Source of the DNA: an uncultured Desulfovibrio sp.
Lineage (GTDB): Bacteria > Desulfobacterota > Desulfovibrionia > Desulfovibrionales > Desulfovibrionaceae
Reading direction: 5' to 3'
Length of the DNA stretch: 64,000 nt
Assembly (NCBI GenBank): GCA_913060505.1
Contig: CAJXRQ010000001.1
Location: 186,001 to 250,000, forward strand
The position numbers and the translations under genes are program-made. Shown here in pieces: positions 27,001 through 35,659 of this stretch. A model generated the notes under the pieces. That model searched no databases. It saw only the letters and a program-made list of their open reading frames with translations, and was not told the origin of the DNA. The stretch's first letter is position 1. Each line of letters begins with the position of its first letter.

Positions 27001-30000
27001 GGAACGATACGGGGAGATGCAGGCCGAGTTGCGTGACCGGCTGGGCCTCGCCCTGCAGGAAGATGGCCAGTACGCAAAATCCCGCGCAGCTTTTCTGGAT
27101 GCGTTCAATCGCAACAAGGCGTTGGGCCGCACCGCCAACTTGGGCGTGAATTTGCGTTCCGCTGCCTACAACGGCTGGATGTTGGCCGGTGAGGCGCATG
27201 GGTTGGAGCAAAGACGGCTGCTGGAAAAGGTTCGCGGTGAATTTTTGCAAGTTGTTGACCTTGTCGGGAAACACGGTGTCCCCCAACGCGATTCCGGCGA
27301 CAATGGTGGTGGGGCGCTGATTTCCGTGAATCTGCAAGTGGCGTTGGACGATGTCACGGCCACACAGGCCATGGACGGCTTTTCGCCTGAACAGGAAATT
27401 CGTTTGGCCCGGACATTCGTGACGCGCATCGATACCGAATTGGGACGTATTGCCGAGGCCCGGAAGAATCTTGAAGCGCAGTTGCCCGAAGATACTGATC
27501 CCGGTGCGACGCCTGCCGGCCGACAGTTCGGTACAGGGCTTGCCTTGCACCGGGCCGCGCATTTGGCATATGCGGCACAGAATCCCGTGGCCGCGTTCGA
27601 GCGTTTCTCCCAATCCGCAGAAATGAATCTTGCCATGGGCTCTGCGGCCAGCGCAGCCGTCAATGTCATGAATATGTCCCAATGCCTGCTCGATGCCCGG
27701 CAAGAAGAAGCAAATGAACAACTATCCTTTCTGCAACAGCGGTTTGTCCGCATGGCGCGACGGGTAGCGCGGATTCTGGATCGGCAGACTGATCCGGGAA
27801 CGATTTTCCCGGAGTTCCATAATGCTTTGGCCGTGGCCTGTACCGGGTTTGCTGATGGCAAAAGCGTTGAGCAGGCATATTGGCTACCAAAGGCCATGGA
27901 ACATGCACATTCTGCTGTCCAATATTTCGAGAATTTTCCCCCTCAGTCTCGTGCGCAAACGGCTTTGCTTTGTGCGGCTTTGCTGAACAGGGCCCGGTTG
28001 GCGGATTTGAGCGGTTCGCCTGATGAGGATGATCGGGGGCGTGTTCTTGCACTGTCCGGGAAAGTATTTTTGCCCGATTTTCAGTGGCGGGCGCTGGCAG
28101 CGCTGGGCCGTTTGCCCGAAGCGTTGAACGTGCTTCGCTCACTCCCATTATCTTCCATGCATGCAGGACAGGGAGAAGTCATTGCCGCTCTTTCTCCATT
28201 GGTACGAGCATTGGTGAATGACGGGAAGGTTGAAGAGGCGTTTGATCTTGCCGAGGAGTTATCCGAGCTGGAGCGTGTCAATCGCGTGGCCTGCCTTGGT
28301 GTGACACTGCCCGAAGGGCGCGATGCGGATCTTTTGGATCGCATTGCTCCAAGATTGTTGCGCATTCGGGAACTCCGTCTGCGGCTTGAACAGGAGCAGG
28401 ACCAATTATCCGATGCGGAGCTGGATCGGGTTCGATCCCGGCTTGAGCAGGAGCAACAAATTCTGGCTTCCGAACTGGGACCGGACAAGGAGCGACTGCC
28501 TGATCTTGCGAGGCTTGCAGGTAGCAATGATGAACGCGAGTGGCTGCTGACCATCATGGGCATGGCCGTGCGTCTGGAACGGGTTGCGGATGAGTACGCC
28601 GCCTATCCCACCAGTCGGGCACAGAATCGCCGACAAAGCGCGTTTGAAGCTTTTTCCCGGACTGTGGAACGGGCAGCTGATTCCCTGCCGTTCGGCGAAC
28701 CTCCCGGCGCTTTCGGATTTATGATCCCCCGTCCGGCCATGGCGTTTGACGTCATGGAGAATTTGGAAACCGGTCAGGAGTTGGTGCGCGTGTTCCCGGC
28801 TGGTGACGGCGGATGGATCGTGTTTTCCGTGCGGCCGGACGGTTTATCGGCTTCTTTGTCAGCGTCGATGCCGCGGTCGGCTTCACTGCTGGCTACGGAA
28901 TTCCCCGCCCTGATCCCTGCTGATTTTCAGGGAACCCTGGCCTTGAGCGGAACGCATTTTGTTCGTTCCAGGCTTGGGCTCAAGCCGTTTAAAAGGCGGT
29001 TGTTGTCTCTAGGGGCCGAGGTTCAGTCTGTTTCACAAACTTTTGCTCTCACAAACGCAGAGCACAATGCCACTTTCGCAGAGTTGGAAGAACAGACTGA
29101 GCGTGCGCAGACCTTGTTGGTAGGTGGACCTGTTTATACGGGGCGCACAGTGCCGGTCCGTACCAACCATCGTGCCCAGCCCCGCGTTCAGATCTTTCTT
29201 AACGGAAATAGTATTTCGTTGAATGAATTGCTGGGGCATTCCGGAAATGTGTCATTGGCCTTGGTCGCCCAGAGTTCAGGCACGCATGTCGGCAGTCTGT
29301 CCGGTCGTGACGGTGTGTACGAAGCCAGCTCCGTGGCATCGCTGTTTGGGCTGCCGTCCATGGCCTTCATGCCGCGAACGGGTGTTTCCGATTTTTTGAC
29401 CCACTATGCAAACATGTCACCGCAAGAAGCCTTGGCATCTATTAAGCAAGACGGGATCACCGGGCGGCTGGCAGGACATCCGGGGCTTGAGCCGGAGCAG
29501 GCCGCGAATCTGGCGCGTGAACGATTCGGTCTTTTGGCCGGTCGGGCATCGGCCGCATTCAAGGCGGGCCGTTTCAAGGCTGCTCTGAGTTCCTTTGAAG
29601 ATTGCATTACCATAGCCCTGGAAAGCGGCGATTCGGAACATGCCGCCTATCTGCCGCAGTTGTATGCCTTTGCACGAACCAGTGCCTATGAGGCGGGGCT
29701 GTTGCCGACAGCCGTTCGACATGGTCAGGCGTTGGTGGACCTGTTGCAAGAAAGTGACCCGGATTCATCCGGGCATGCCCGTGCCGTATTGCAGCTCGGT
29801 CTTGTGCATGCGCGCGCCGAGCACTTCGGACAGGCCATGCCTTTGCTGGAACAGGCCGTAGACATGTTTGCCGCTCTGGACATGGGGCCGGATCAGGTCC
29901 GGGCCATGGATGAACTTGGGACGGTGCTGGAAAACGCCGTGCGTTACCAGGGGGCTTTGCGCAGTTTCTCAAAGGCTGCTGCCGTATCGGATGAACTCAT

Positions 30001-32407
30001 GGCCGACGACCTTTTGGCACGGCAGTACATGAACATGGGACGGGTTCGCGACTTGCGCCTGAGCCAGTATGCTCTTGCCAAACAGAACTATTCCAAGGCG
30101 TTGGAAATATACGAATTGATGGGCAATGGACTGGGCATGGGCCAGGCCCGTTTGGATATGGGGCGCTGCGACCGGCTCATGGGCGATTTTGCAGGAGCGG
30201 ATACTTTGCTGGAACAGGCCATGGACGCTTCTGCCGGTGACGGGCAACAGGCCGAACGCATGCGAATCAGGATTTTGATGGAGCAGGCCAATAACGCCTG
30301 GTATCGCGCTGGATACCAGCAGGCTTTTGAAATGCAGCGTCAGGTGTTGGAGTATGCGCGTAAGCAGGACTGGCCGCTCATGCGCGTTATCGCCAGGAAT
30401 ACGGCCGGTATGATCTGGTGGACCCTTGGGGATCATGAACGTGCTTTGCGCGAACTGGACCGGGCAGAACGCGAGGCCGCCAACCTTACCGGGCGCAAGG
30501 ATATTTTGGGTTCCGTGTTGAACAACAAGGGGCTTGTGCTGCGGGATATGGAGCGATTTGACGACTCCATGGACGTTCTCGAACAGGCGTTGAAAAATGA
30601 CCGCGCTTTGCAGTCCCGTTGGGCAGAGGCATATGACCTGCGCAACATGGGGCAAACCATGCTGCGGATGGGAGATGTTTTCCGGGCCGTGGATACGCTG
30701 TCGTCTGCTCTGGATATTGCTCGGTCCATTGGCAACCGTATTAACGTGGCCAAGATACTTGTGGCACTCGGGCAGGCCCATGCTTCGCAGCCGGGCAGAA
30801 ACAGTGTGGAAAAGGCGAAGGCCTGTTTTGATGAAGCGCTTGCGCTTTCAAGGAAAATGCGGTTGCGGGAGTATGAGTGGCGTGCTCTTCATGGTCTGGC
30901 CCGGCTGGATGAGCTCAATGGCGAAGATCAGGCCGCACAGGCCAAGCTTGGCGAGGCTGTGGACGTGATCGAAAACATGCGGGCCGAAATCCGCATGGAG
31001 CGGCTCAAGGATGGTTTTGCGCTCGGCAAGGCGGAGGTTTATGGAGATCTGGTCAGGATTCTTGCGGACATGGGACGTGAGGACGAAGCCTTTTTCGTGG
31101 CCGAACGGTCTCGTGCGCGCAATCTTATTGATCTGCTCGGCAACAGGAAGCGTAACCTGCGTGGCGGCGTGGACGGTGCCACATATAACAAATTCAAAAC
31201 ACTCAAGGCCCGTATCCGGGAGCAGGAACGGTTGGTAGCCCTCGCAGACACTGACGAGGAACGACAGGTTTACGCCCGGGCCCTGGGGGAACTTCAGGAT
31301 CGTTACACGGACCTGTTGCTCAAAGTGCAGGCAGACAATCCCGAACTGGCGGATATGGTCAGCGTACATCCCATGTCGCTGGAGCAGGTTCAGAAAACCA
31401 TGGAACCGGATACGGCGCTGCTGGTGTATTATGCTACCTCGGATGAGTTGTTCTGCTGGGTAGTTTCATCGCAGGAAGCCAAACTTGTTCGCACTCCCGT
31501 GAATATGGCCCAATTGGGCGAGGATATTCTGCAATATCGGCGCATGCTGCAAAACCTCGAGCCTGTGGCCATACATTCACAGCGGCTTTACGATGTTTTG
31601 CTGGCCCCGGTACTGAATGCGGCCTTGAAGCCCGGCCCGGACGGCTCGACGAAGGTTAACGCCTTGGGCATCATTCCGCATGGTCCATTGCACTATCTTT
31701 CCTTTGCTACTCTTTCGGATGAGAAGGCGTATCTTGTGGAGCGGGTACCTCTGTTCTATCTGCCCAGCGCCAGCGTCATGCGCTATACCTTTGCCCGGCG
31801 CAATCCGTTGGCTTCAAAACGGGTGTTGGCCGTCGGCAACCCGGACTTTGGCGATCCTTCGCTGGCATTGCCGTTTGCCGGACATGAAGTTCGGGCTATC
31901 GCCTGGAACCATCCGGACATAATTGTACTGAGCGGTAGCGAGGCGACCAAGGAACGGGTTGCGGATAGCATGGGCAAATATGGTATTATCCATTTGGCGA
32001 CGCACGGAGAGTTTGATGCTGCCAATCCGTTGTTTTCTGCCATACGTTTTGCACCGGACAACGAGCGGGACAATGGCGAACTTTCCGCCGGCGAAGTCTT
32101 TGAATTGAGCCTTGAGTCGGATCTTGTAGTGCTTTCCGCCTGTCAGACCGGATTGGGCAAAGTCGGTGCCGGTGACGACGTAGTGGGCCTGAACCGTTCA
32201 TTCCTGTATGCGGGAACCCATGCACTGGCTTCCAGTTTGTGGCGGGTAAGCGACGTGAGCACCGCAATACTCATGAAGCAGTTTTACCGGGAATACCCGG
32301 CACGGAACAAGGCGCAAAGTCTGCGTCGGGCCATGTTGCATGTGTATCGGAAGTATGCGCATCCCGGATATTGGGGAGCTTTCGTGCTGGTTGGCGATTA
32401 CGAATAG
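24047..32407 (+). CDS. Giant exported TolB-TPR-CHAT protein, 2786 residues
   Basis: The largest gene in the window encodes a protein with a Sec signal (about 1-24, ending PAFA). A TolB/PD40 beta-propeller follows (about 35-300; repeats such as FSPDGKTIYY, VSPDGKKLAF, WSPDGEYVYF). Residues about 310-1540 are alpha-helical with TPR-like repeats. About 1565-1790 resemble a degenerate CHAT domain, about 1800-2320 are clear TPRs, and about 2360-2786 are a complete CHAT domain. The caspase-like dyad is intact: His2653 in HLATHGEF and Cys2699 in LSACQTG. ATG 24047 overlaps the previous stop; an in-frame ATG at 24032 would add five residues before the signal. CHAT proteins are usually cytoplasmic proteases; an exported one with a propeller and AsmA-like neighbours is unusual. 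Substrate unknown. Confidence 0.88.
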   Translation: MIQRTPLLILTALVVAWSWLPAFARVKPKALNVNRPAQLSFEAQSVLYADVSTDGTLMAYTRESDGFTGLWLRSAAPNTAMIPRRLSPDAGNHYSPAFSRDGRFVAYVGTLFDAKGDIYVLDLQGMQTEARRITGRDAADGGPCFSPDGKTIYYHRTVPGSRLPELAALNLNTGKSRSLGLSMDGAFPSVSPDGKKLAFVSRNKDTGGDILVLNLENGDVKSLTAGADRDLYPRWSPDGEYVYFTRGADHPSIMRMALSGGEPWPVTSGARSAYQPIPTEDRLYFLSESEGVGNVWTLPPDGAVPSLNSAEEQLALAREIAASPDRDAELTVLGYSRVLERFGDHAACSGEAAFAMGQTLETMGNHLLQAENAYSRALSCGNPLYSGLAEVARTALKFRSSLVQKHARPSASELAKLAGQFRRTGDAYADSRVRAQARLEALQLYVEFGTMPRDLDAALELADVVPHVADPKKDKAELAQALVLKGDAYARSGTGRAVVPLYVRVVREYPQQTPWVLAAVSRLLDRALSGLDSLELRIGALMNVASENEEQLPLLSALAWNRMGDEYYQGGEHQQAANAYSTTLSRFGDTGQPVVAARMALAEILYDQQRFQRALDLYETEMAERASEDRIYRLARAAYLQRSAEAGQHLLRLGEAGAASSVFAELVRYAPENVPAHRGVIQCSAALGTLEESIAKYTNSLQNDSENPVLLYGLGLALTYRESRVDLERARDLIAHAVRQQGQIPYYHQTLGYVHEVLETVYGVPAGLEKALLEYRTARFLNDNRLDPQNAADLDLNVGNACFLLRQYERAFRNYQRRLEAQRPFNSVDAEIVFYQRLGRSAFQAGEASSTIDAFNRAMELVDAHADPRLPSERLGQLSKYVMDSVLRPAMDEDAGTVETREAARQMAQEQAELNNRAFALGRMPVPMPPSGQWDTYKQSMKALLEAQKRLDESLLSKGFVSEGSIEAQSMMHMADAVQTALRTPERYGEMQAELRDRLGLALQEDGQYAKSRAAFLDAFNRNKALGRTANLGVNLRSAAYNGWMLAGEAHGLEQRRLLEKVRGEFLQVVDLVGKHGVPQRDSGDNGGGALISVNLQVALDDVTATQAMDGFSPEQEIRLARTFVTRIDTELGRIAEARKNLEAQLPEDTDPGATPAGRQFGTGLALHRAAHLAYAAQNPVAAFERFSQSAEMNLAMGSAASAAVNVMNMSQCLLDARQEEANEQLSFLQQRFVRMARRVARILDRQTDPGTIFPEFHNALAVACTGFADGKSVEQAYWLPKAMEHAHSAVQYFENFPPQSRAQTALLCAALLNRARLADLSGSPDEDDRGRVLALSGKVFLPDFQWRALAALGRLPEALNVLRSLPLSSMHAGQGEVIAALSPLVRALVNDGKVEEAFDLAEELSELERVNRVACLGVTLPEGRDADLLDRIAPRLLRIRELRLRLEQEQDQLSDAELDRVRSRLEQEQQILASELGPDKERLPDLARLAGSNDEREWLLTIMGMAVRLERVADEYAAYPTSRAQNRRQSAFEAFSRTVERAADSLPFGEPPGAFGFMIPRPAMAFDVMENLETGQELVRVFPAGDGGWIVFSVRPDGLSASLSASMPRSASLLATEFPALIPADFQGTLALSGTHFVRSRLGLKPFKRRLLSLGAEVQSVSQTFALTNAEHNATFAELEEQTERAQTLLVGGPVYTGRTVPVRTNHRAQPRVQIFLNGNSISLNELLGHSGNVSLALVAQSSGTHVGSLSGRDGVYEASSVASLFGLPSMAFMPRTGVSDFLTHYANMSPQEALASIKQDGITGRLAGHPGLEPEQAANLARERFGLLAGRASAAFKAGRFKAALSSFEDCITIALESGDSEHAAYLPQLYAFARTSAYEAGLLPTAVRHGQALVDLLQESDPDSSGHARAVLQLGLVHARAEHFGQAMPLLEQAVDMFAALDMGPDQVRAMDELGTVLENAVRYQGALRSFSKAAAVSDELMADDLLARQYMNMGRVRDLRLSQYALAKQNYSKALEIYELMGNGLGMGQARLDMGRCDRLMGDFAGADTLLEQAMDASAGDGQQAERMRIRILMEQANNAWYRAGYQQAFEMQRQVLEYARKQDWPLMRVIARNTAGMIWWTLGDHERALRELDRAEREAANLTGRKDILGSVLNNKGLVLRDMERFDDSMDVLEQALKNDRALQSRWAEAYDLRNMGQTMLRMGDVFRAVDTLSSALDIARSIGNRINVAKILVALGQAHASQPGRNSVEKAKACFDEALALSRKMRLREYEWRALHGLARLDELNGEDQAAQAKLGEAVDVIENMRAEIRMERLKDGFALGKAEVYGDLVRILADMGREDEAFFVAERSRARNLIDLLGNRKRNLRGGVDGATYNKFKTLKARIREQERLVALADTDEERQVYARALGELQDRYTDLLLKVQADNPELADMVSVHPMSLEQVQKTMEPDTALLVYYATSDELFCWVVSSQEAKLVRTPVNMAQLGEDILQYRRMLQNLEPVAIHSQRLYDVLLAPVLNAALKPGPDGSTKVNALGIIPHGPLHYLSFATLSDEKAYLVERVPLFYLPSASVMRYTFARRNPLASKRVLAVGNPDFGDPSLALPFAGHEVRAIAWNHPDIIVLSGSEATKERVADSMGKYGIIHLATHGEFDAANPLFSAIRFAPDNERDNGELSAGEVFELSLESDLVVLSACQTGLGKVGAGDDVVGLNRSFLYAGTHALASSLWRVSDVSTAILMKQFYREYPARNKAQSLRRAMLHVYRKYAHPGYWGAFVLVGDYE

Positions 32408-32423
32408 GCTGGAAAGTGCAATG

Positions 32424-32455
32424 AAAGCGGGAAGGAAAACCTTCCCGCTTTTTTT
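32424..32455 (+). terminator. Intrinsic terminator after the CHAT operon
   Basis: A 12-bp stem (AAAGCGGGAAGG / CCTTCCCGCTTT) with an AAAA loop ends in a run of T residues. It lies between the convergent CHAT and GH65 genes; the T-run favours the plus strand, but the stem may also serve the minus-strand gene. Confidence 0.92.
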
Positions 32456-35400
32456 ATGCTTCGCCGTTTCTGGGAATTTCGAGAGGCTTGCCGGGTATGA
32501 GCGTATGCTTCGTGCCGTCAAGGATCACCGGAATTTCCTGATCTCCACGAGTCTTGGCGGAGATAGTCAGGCTTTGTTGGTCAATACTTACATTGTACCA
32601 GACCTTGCGGTGACAGAAATTGAAGGACACACTTCCCCAGTGCGGGGGCAGGTCCGGATGGATGTTCACATGGGCACCGGAAAGATCCAGTCCCGTGAAA
32701 TCCTGCTTGATTACCTCAAGCGTTCCGGCCATGACGCCGGTGTGGATACCCTCGATGGTGGTTCCGCCCTGCGTGTCGAAAATGTCCGAACGCATGGCTT
32801 CCATGAACCAGTCCCAGGCCACGTGGCTGGGGTAGATGTATCCGGCCACCACGGAATGGACCACCTTGGAAAGGGTGGAGCCGTGGCTGGTGCGTTGCTC
32901 GTAGAAATCGTAATTGCGCCGCAGGAGATCGATTGGGTCGTCCACGGTGTGGCCGAGTTGGCGAAGGATGCGAGCCACCTCATCCGGTTCGATGAGATAC
33001 CAGGTCATGAGCACGTCCGCCTGTTTTGCCACCTTGTAGCGGTCCGGCGAGTTTCCCTCGGCCTTGAGGATACGGTCCATGCGGTGGATTGAATAGAAAC
33101 GTTTGCGGTAGCTTTCCCAATCCAGTTCTTCCAGCCCCATGTAACCATCGAATTGGCTAATGATACCGTCTTCGGTCATGATCACATTGAGTTTGGTGAT
33201 CATGTCCTGCCATTTGTCTATTTCCGCATCGGTCAGGCCAATTCGGTTGCGAACCGAGGCAAGCGCCTTGGGAGGCAGCTCCTTGAGCAAACCAAGGGAT
33301 TTTTCCAGCAGCCAGACTACCATGATGTTGGTGTATGCGTTGTCCGTGATGCCGTGGCTGTCCGATCCCGGGAGCTTTTCATGGAATTCGTCCGGCCCCA
33401 TGACCCCGGCGATATGGTATTTGCCTGTCTCTTCATCGAACTGGGCGATGTCTCCCCAGAACCGGGCTATGTCGAGCATGAGCTCGGCTCCGTAATCCTT
33501 CAGGAACGTGCTGTCGCCGGTCATGTGTACGTATCGCCATGCGTTGACGAATACGGCGATGGACACGTGCCGCTGGCGGCGTGACAGGTCCGGATCCCAT
33601 TTCTTTGATTCCGGGTTGTAGTGGATTTCCTGTGTTTCCTCGGAACCGTCGTCGGCTGTCTGCCATGGATACATGGCTCCCACGTGCCCGTTTTCCCGTG
33701 CATAGGCCCGGGCTGCGTCGAGCCGATGATGGCGATACAGGAGCAGCGCCTTGGATATGTCCGGGAAATGGTTGTCGAAGAAGGGCTGGATATAGACCTC
33801 GTCCCAGAATATGTGTCCCCGGTAAGCCTCGCCGCTCAGGCCGCGGGCAGGCAGTCCGGCGTCAATATTCACGTTGTGGGGGCTGGCTGTTACCAGCAGA
33901 TGGTAAGTGTGCAGCCGCAGCACGCGTTGCACAAAACGATCACCGGCAATGCGGATGTCCGCCTTGTCCCATAGCGTCTTCCACATACGCGTATGGGGAC
34001 CGAGCACTCCCTGGAATGTTTTTACCTCGCCAAGTGATTCCATGGCCTGTTCGTGCAGGTCCGCACCTGCGTCGTGGTCGAGGCTGGTTCGCACGTTGAC
34101 GAATTTTTCCAGCGAATAGTTGGAGTTTTCTTCGGCCCGGAAGCAGATTTCTTCCACCACTTTGGATTTTTCCTGGAAGGTGCGTTTTTTTATGGTCAGA
34201 GGCTTGTTGTCTTCCAACAACTGTGTCCGCGCCGCCATGACGATCTGATAGAGTGAATGGCTGGTTTCCATATGCAGAAAGACACCATCCCCCAACTTTC
34301 CGCCGGAGACCCGAGATAGGTGTTTGTTGGTCAGTTTACTGTAGCGGGCCACACCGCCGTTAGTCACATTGCCGTCTATGGCAGAGCGGATAGTGATTTT
34401 TTCAGAATAGTTAAGTGGAGTTAAGTCGAACTTGAGCGCGCAGAGGTGCGGGTCTGCCATGCTGACCAGCCGAACGCTGGAAACACGTGTCAGGCGACCT
34501 ATGCTGTCCTTGACCACCATATGTCGCTCCATGACGCCACGGCGCATGTCCAATCGTTGGCAATAGCTCAACAATTCCATGGACAGGGGACTCATGAACT
34601 GCCCGTTGCCGACTTTGAAGGAAACGGGAAGCCAGTTGGGGCAATTTACGAAATCGTTGTTGAATATTTCCTTGCCCTGCACCGTGCTGGGAACCTTGTT
34701 GAAGATCCCTGCTATGTACGTACCGGGATAGAAATAGAACGACGAGCATTCGCATTCGTAGGCTCCACGTGTGCCGAGATAGCCGTTGCCTACTGTGGTC
34801 AGGGTTTCGCGCAGCTTTTCGTCACCAGGGTCGAAACCGTTGTACGTCAGATGCCATGCGTCCGAGGCCATGCCGGTTTCGAACCATTCGAGTATGTCGT
34901 CCACCGTGATTTCCGAGAGGTCGGAAACAACCACGTCTGCGCCGAACCGTTTGAGCAATTCGCCGCCAACGTTACGGGCTACGCCAAGTGTCATACCGAA
35001 GTTACCGGCGTTACCTGCCTGAACCCCGGCAATGGCATCTTCCACCACCACGCATTGTCCGGGCGTCAGCCCCATTTCCGAGACTGCCGTGATGAAGATA
35101 TCCGGGTCCGGCTTGCCTTTGAGCCCGAGTTCCGCGGATACGATTCCATCCACCTGAACTTCGAATACGTCTTCCATTCCGGCCAGTCGGAGCACCAGTT
35201 GGCAATTGCGGCTGGAAGTGGCCACACCAACACGGATGCCTTTCTTTTTGAGTTGTTCAATCAACTTGACGGAGCCCTGAAAAACTTCCGGGCCTTCACG
35301 CCGCAGAATGTCCTGAAACAATTCGTTTTTGAGATTACCGACAGCGCAGATGGTTTCAAGGCCCGGTTCATCTTCCGGCGTACCGGGGGGCAACTGGATA

Positions 35401-35621
35401 TTGCGGGACTTGAGAAAACTCAGCACCCCTTCGAAACGGGGTTTGCCATCCACATAGTTATGATATTCATGGACACGGTCAAAGGGCTCGAATCGGGAAT
35501 TGTCCCGTTCCGCAATATGTTTGAGCAGTTGGTTGAAAGCCATTTCCCACGACTGGGAATGTACTTTTGCGGTTCGTGTGATAACTCCGTCCAAATCGAA
35601 AACAACGCCTTTGAGTTCCAT
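32454..35621 (-). CDS. Beta-phosphoglucomutase / GH65 disaccharide phosphorylase fusion
   Basis: This 1055-residue protein joins two enzymes. Residues 1-250 are a HAD beta-phosphoglucomutase-like domain (nucleophile motif VVFDLDGVIT, then TSSRN and a KPDPDIF segment). Residues about 265-1050 are a glycoside hydrolase family 65 enzyme, with the likely general acid Glu in GVMGPDEFHEK. GH65 enzymes phosphorolyse trehalose, maltose, kojibiose or nigerose to beta-glucose 1-phosphate, which the mutase turns into glucose 6-phosphate; the fusion would channel that intermediate. Exact sugar specificity cannot be read from the sequence. ATG 35621 has GAGGAT upstream; an upstream frame extension has no support. 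It follows a HAD phosphatase gene by 38 bases. Confidence 0.9.
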   Translation of the reverse strand: MELKGVVFDLDGVITRTAKVHSQSWEMAFNQLLKHIAERDNSRFEPFDRVHEYHNYVDGKPRFEGVLSFLKSRNIQLPPGTPEDEPGLETICAVGNLKNELFQDILRREGPEVFQGSVKLIEQLKKKGIRVGVATSSRNCQLVLRLAGMEDVFEVQVDGIVSAELGLKGKPDPDIFITAVSEMGLTPGQCVVVEDAIAGVQAGNAGNFGMTLGVARNVGGELLKRFGADVVVSDLSEITVDDILEWFETGMASDAWHLTYNGFDPGDEKLRETLTTVGNGYLGTRGAYECECSSFYFYPGTYIAGIFNKVPSTVQGKEIFNNDFVNCPNWLPVSFKVGNGQFMSPLSMELLSYCQRLDMRRGVMERHMVVKDSIGRLTRVSSVRLVSMADPHLCALKFDLTPLNYSEKITIRSAIDGNVTNGGVARYSKLTNKHLSRVSGGKLGDGVFLHMETSHSLYQIVMAARTQLLEDNKPLTIKKRTFQEKSKVVEEICFRAEENSNYSLEKFVNVRTSLDHDAGADLHEQAMESLGEVKTFQGVLGPHTRMWKTLWDKADIRIAGDRFVQRVLRLHTYHLLVTASPHNVNIDAGLPARGLSGEAYRGHIFWDEVYIQPFFDNHFPDISKALLLYRHHRLDAARAYARENGHVGAMYPWQTADDGSEETQEIHYNPESKKWDPDLSRRQRHVSIAVFVNAWRYVHMTGDSTFLKDYGAELMLDIARFWGDIAQFDEETGKYHIAGVMGPDEFHEKLPGSDSHGITDNAYTNIMVVWLLEKSLGLLKELPPKALASVRNRIGLTDAEIDKWQDMITKLNVIMTEDGIISQFDGYMGLEELDWESYRKRFYSIHRMDRILKAEGNSPDRYKVAKQADVLMTWYLIEPDEVARILRQLGHTVDDPIDLLRRNYDFYEQRTSHGSTLSKVVHSVVAGYIYPSHVAWDWFMEAMRSDIFDTQGGTTIEGIHTGVMAGTLEVIKQDFTGLDLSGAHVNIHPDLPPHWGSVSFNFCHRKVWYNVSIDQQSLTISAKTRGDQEIPVILDGTKHTLIPGKPLEIPRNGEA

Positions 35622-35659
35622 GATATCCTCGCAGTGGTTTGTTTTCCGTGCACACCAGC

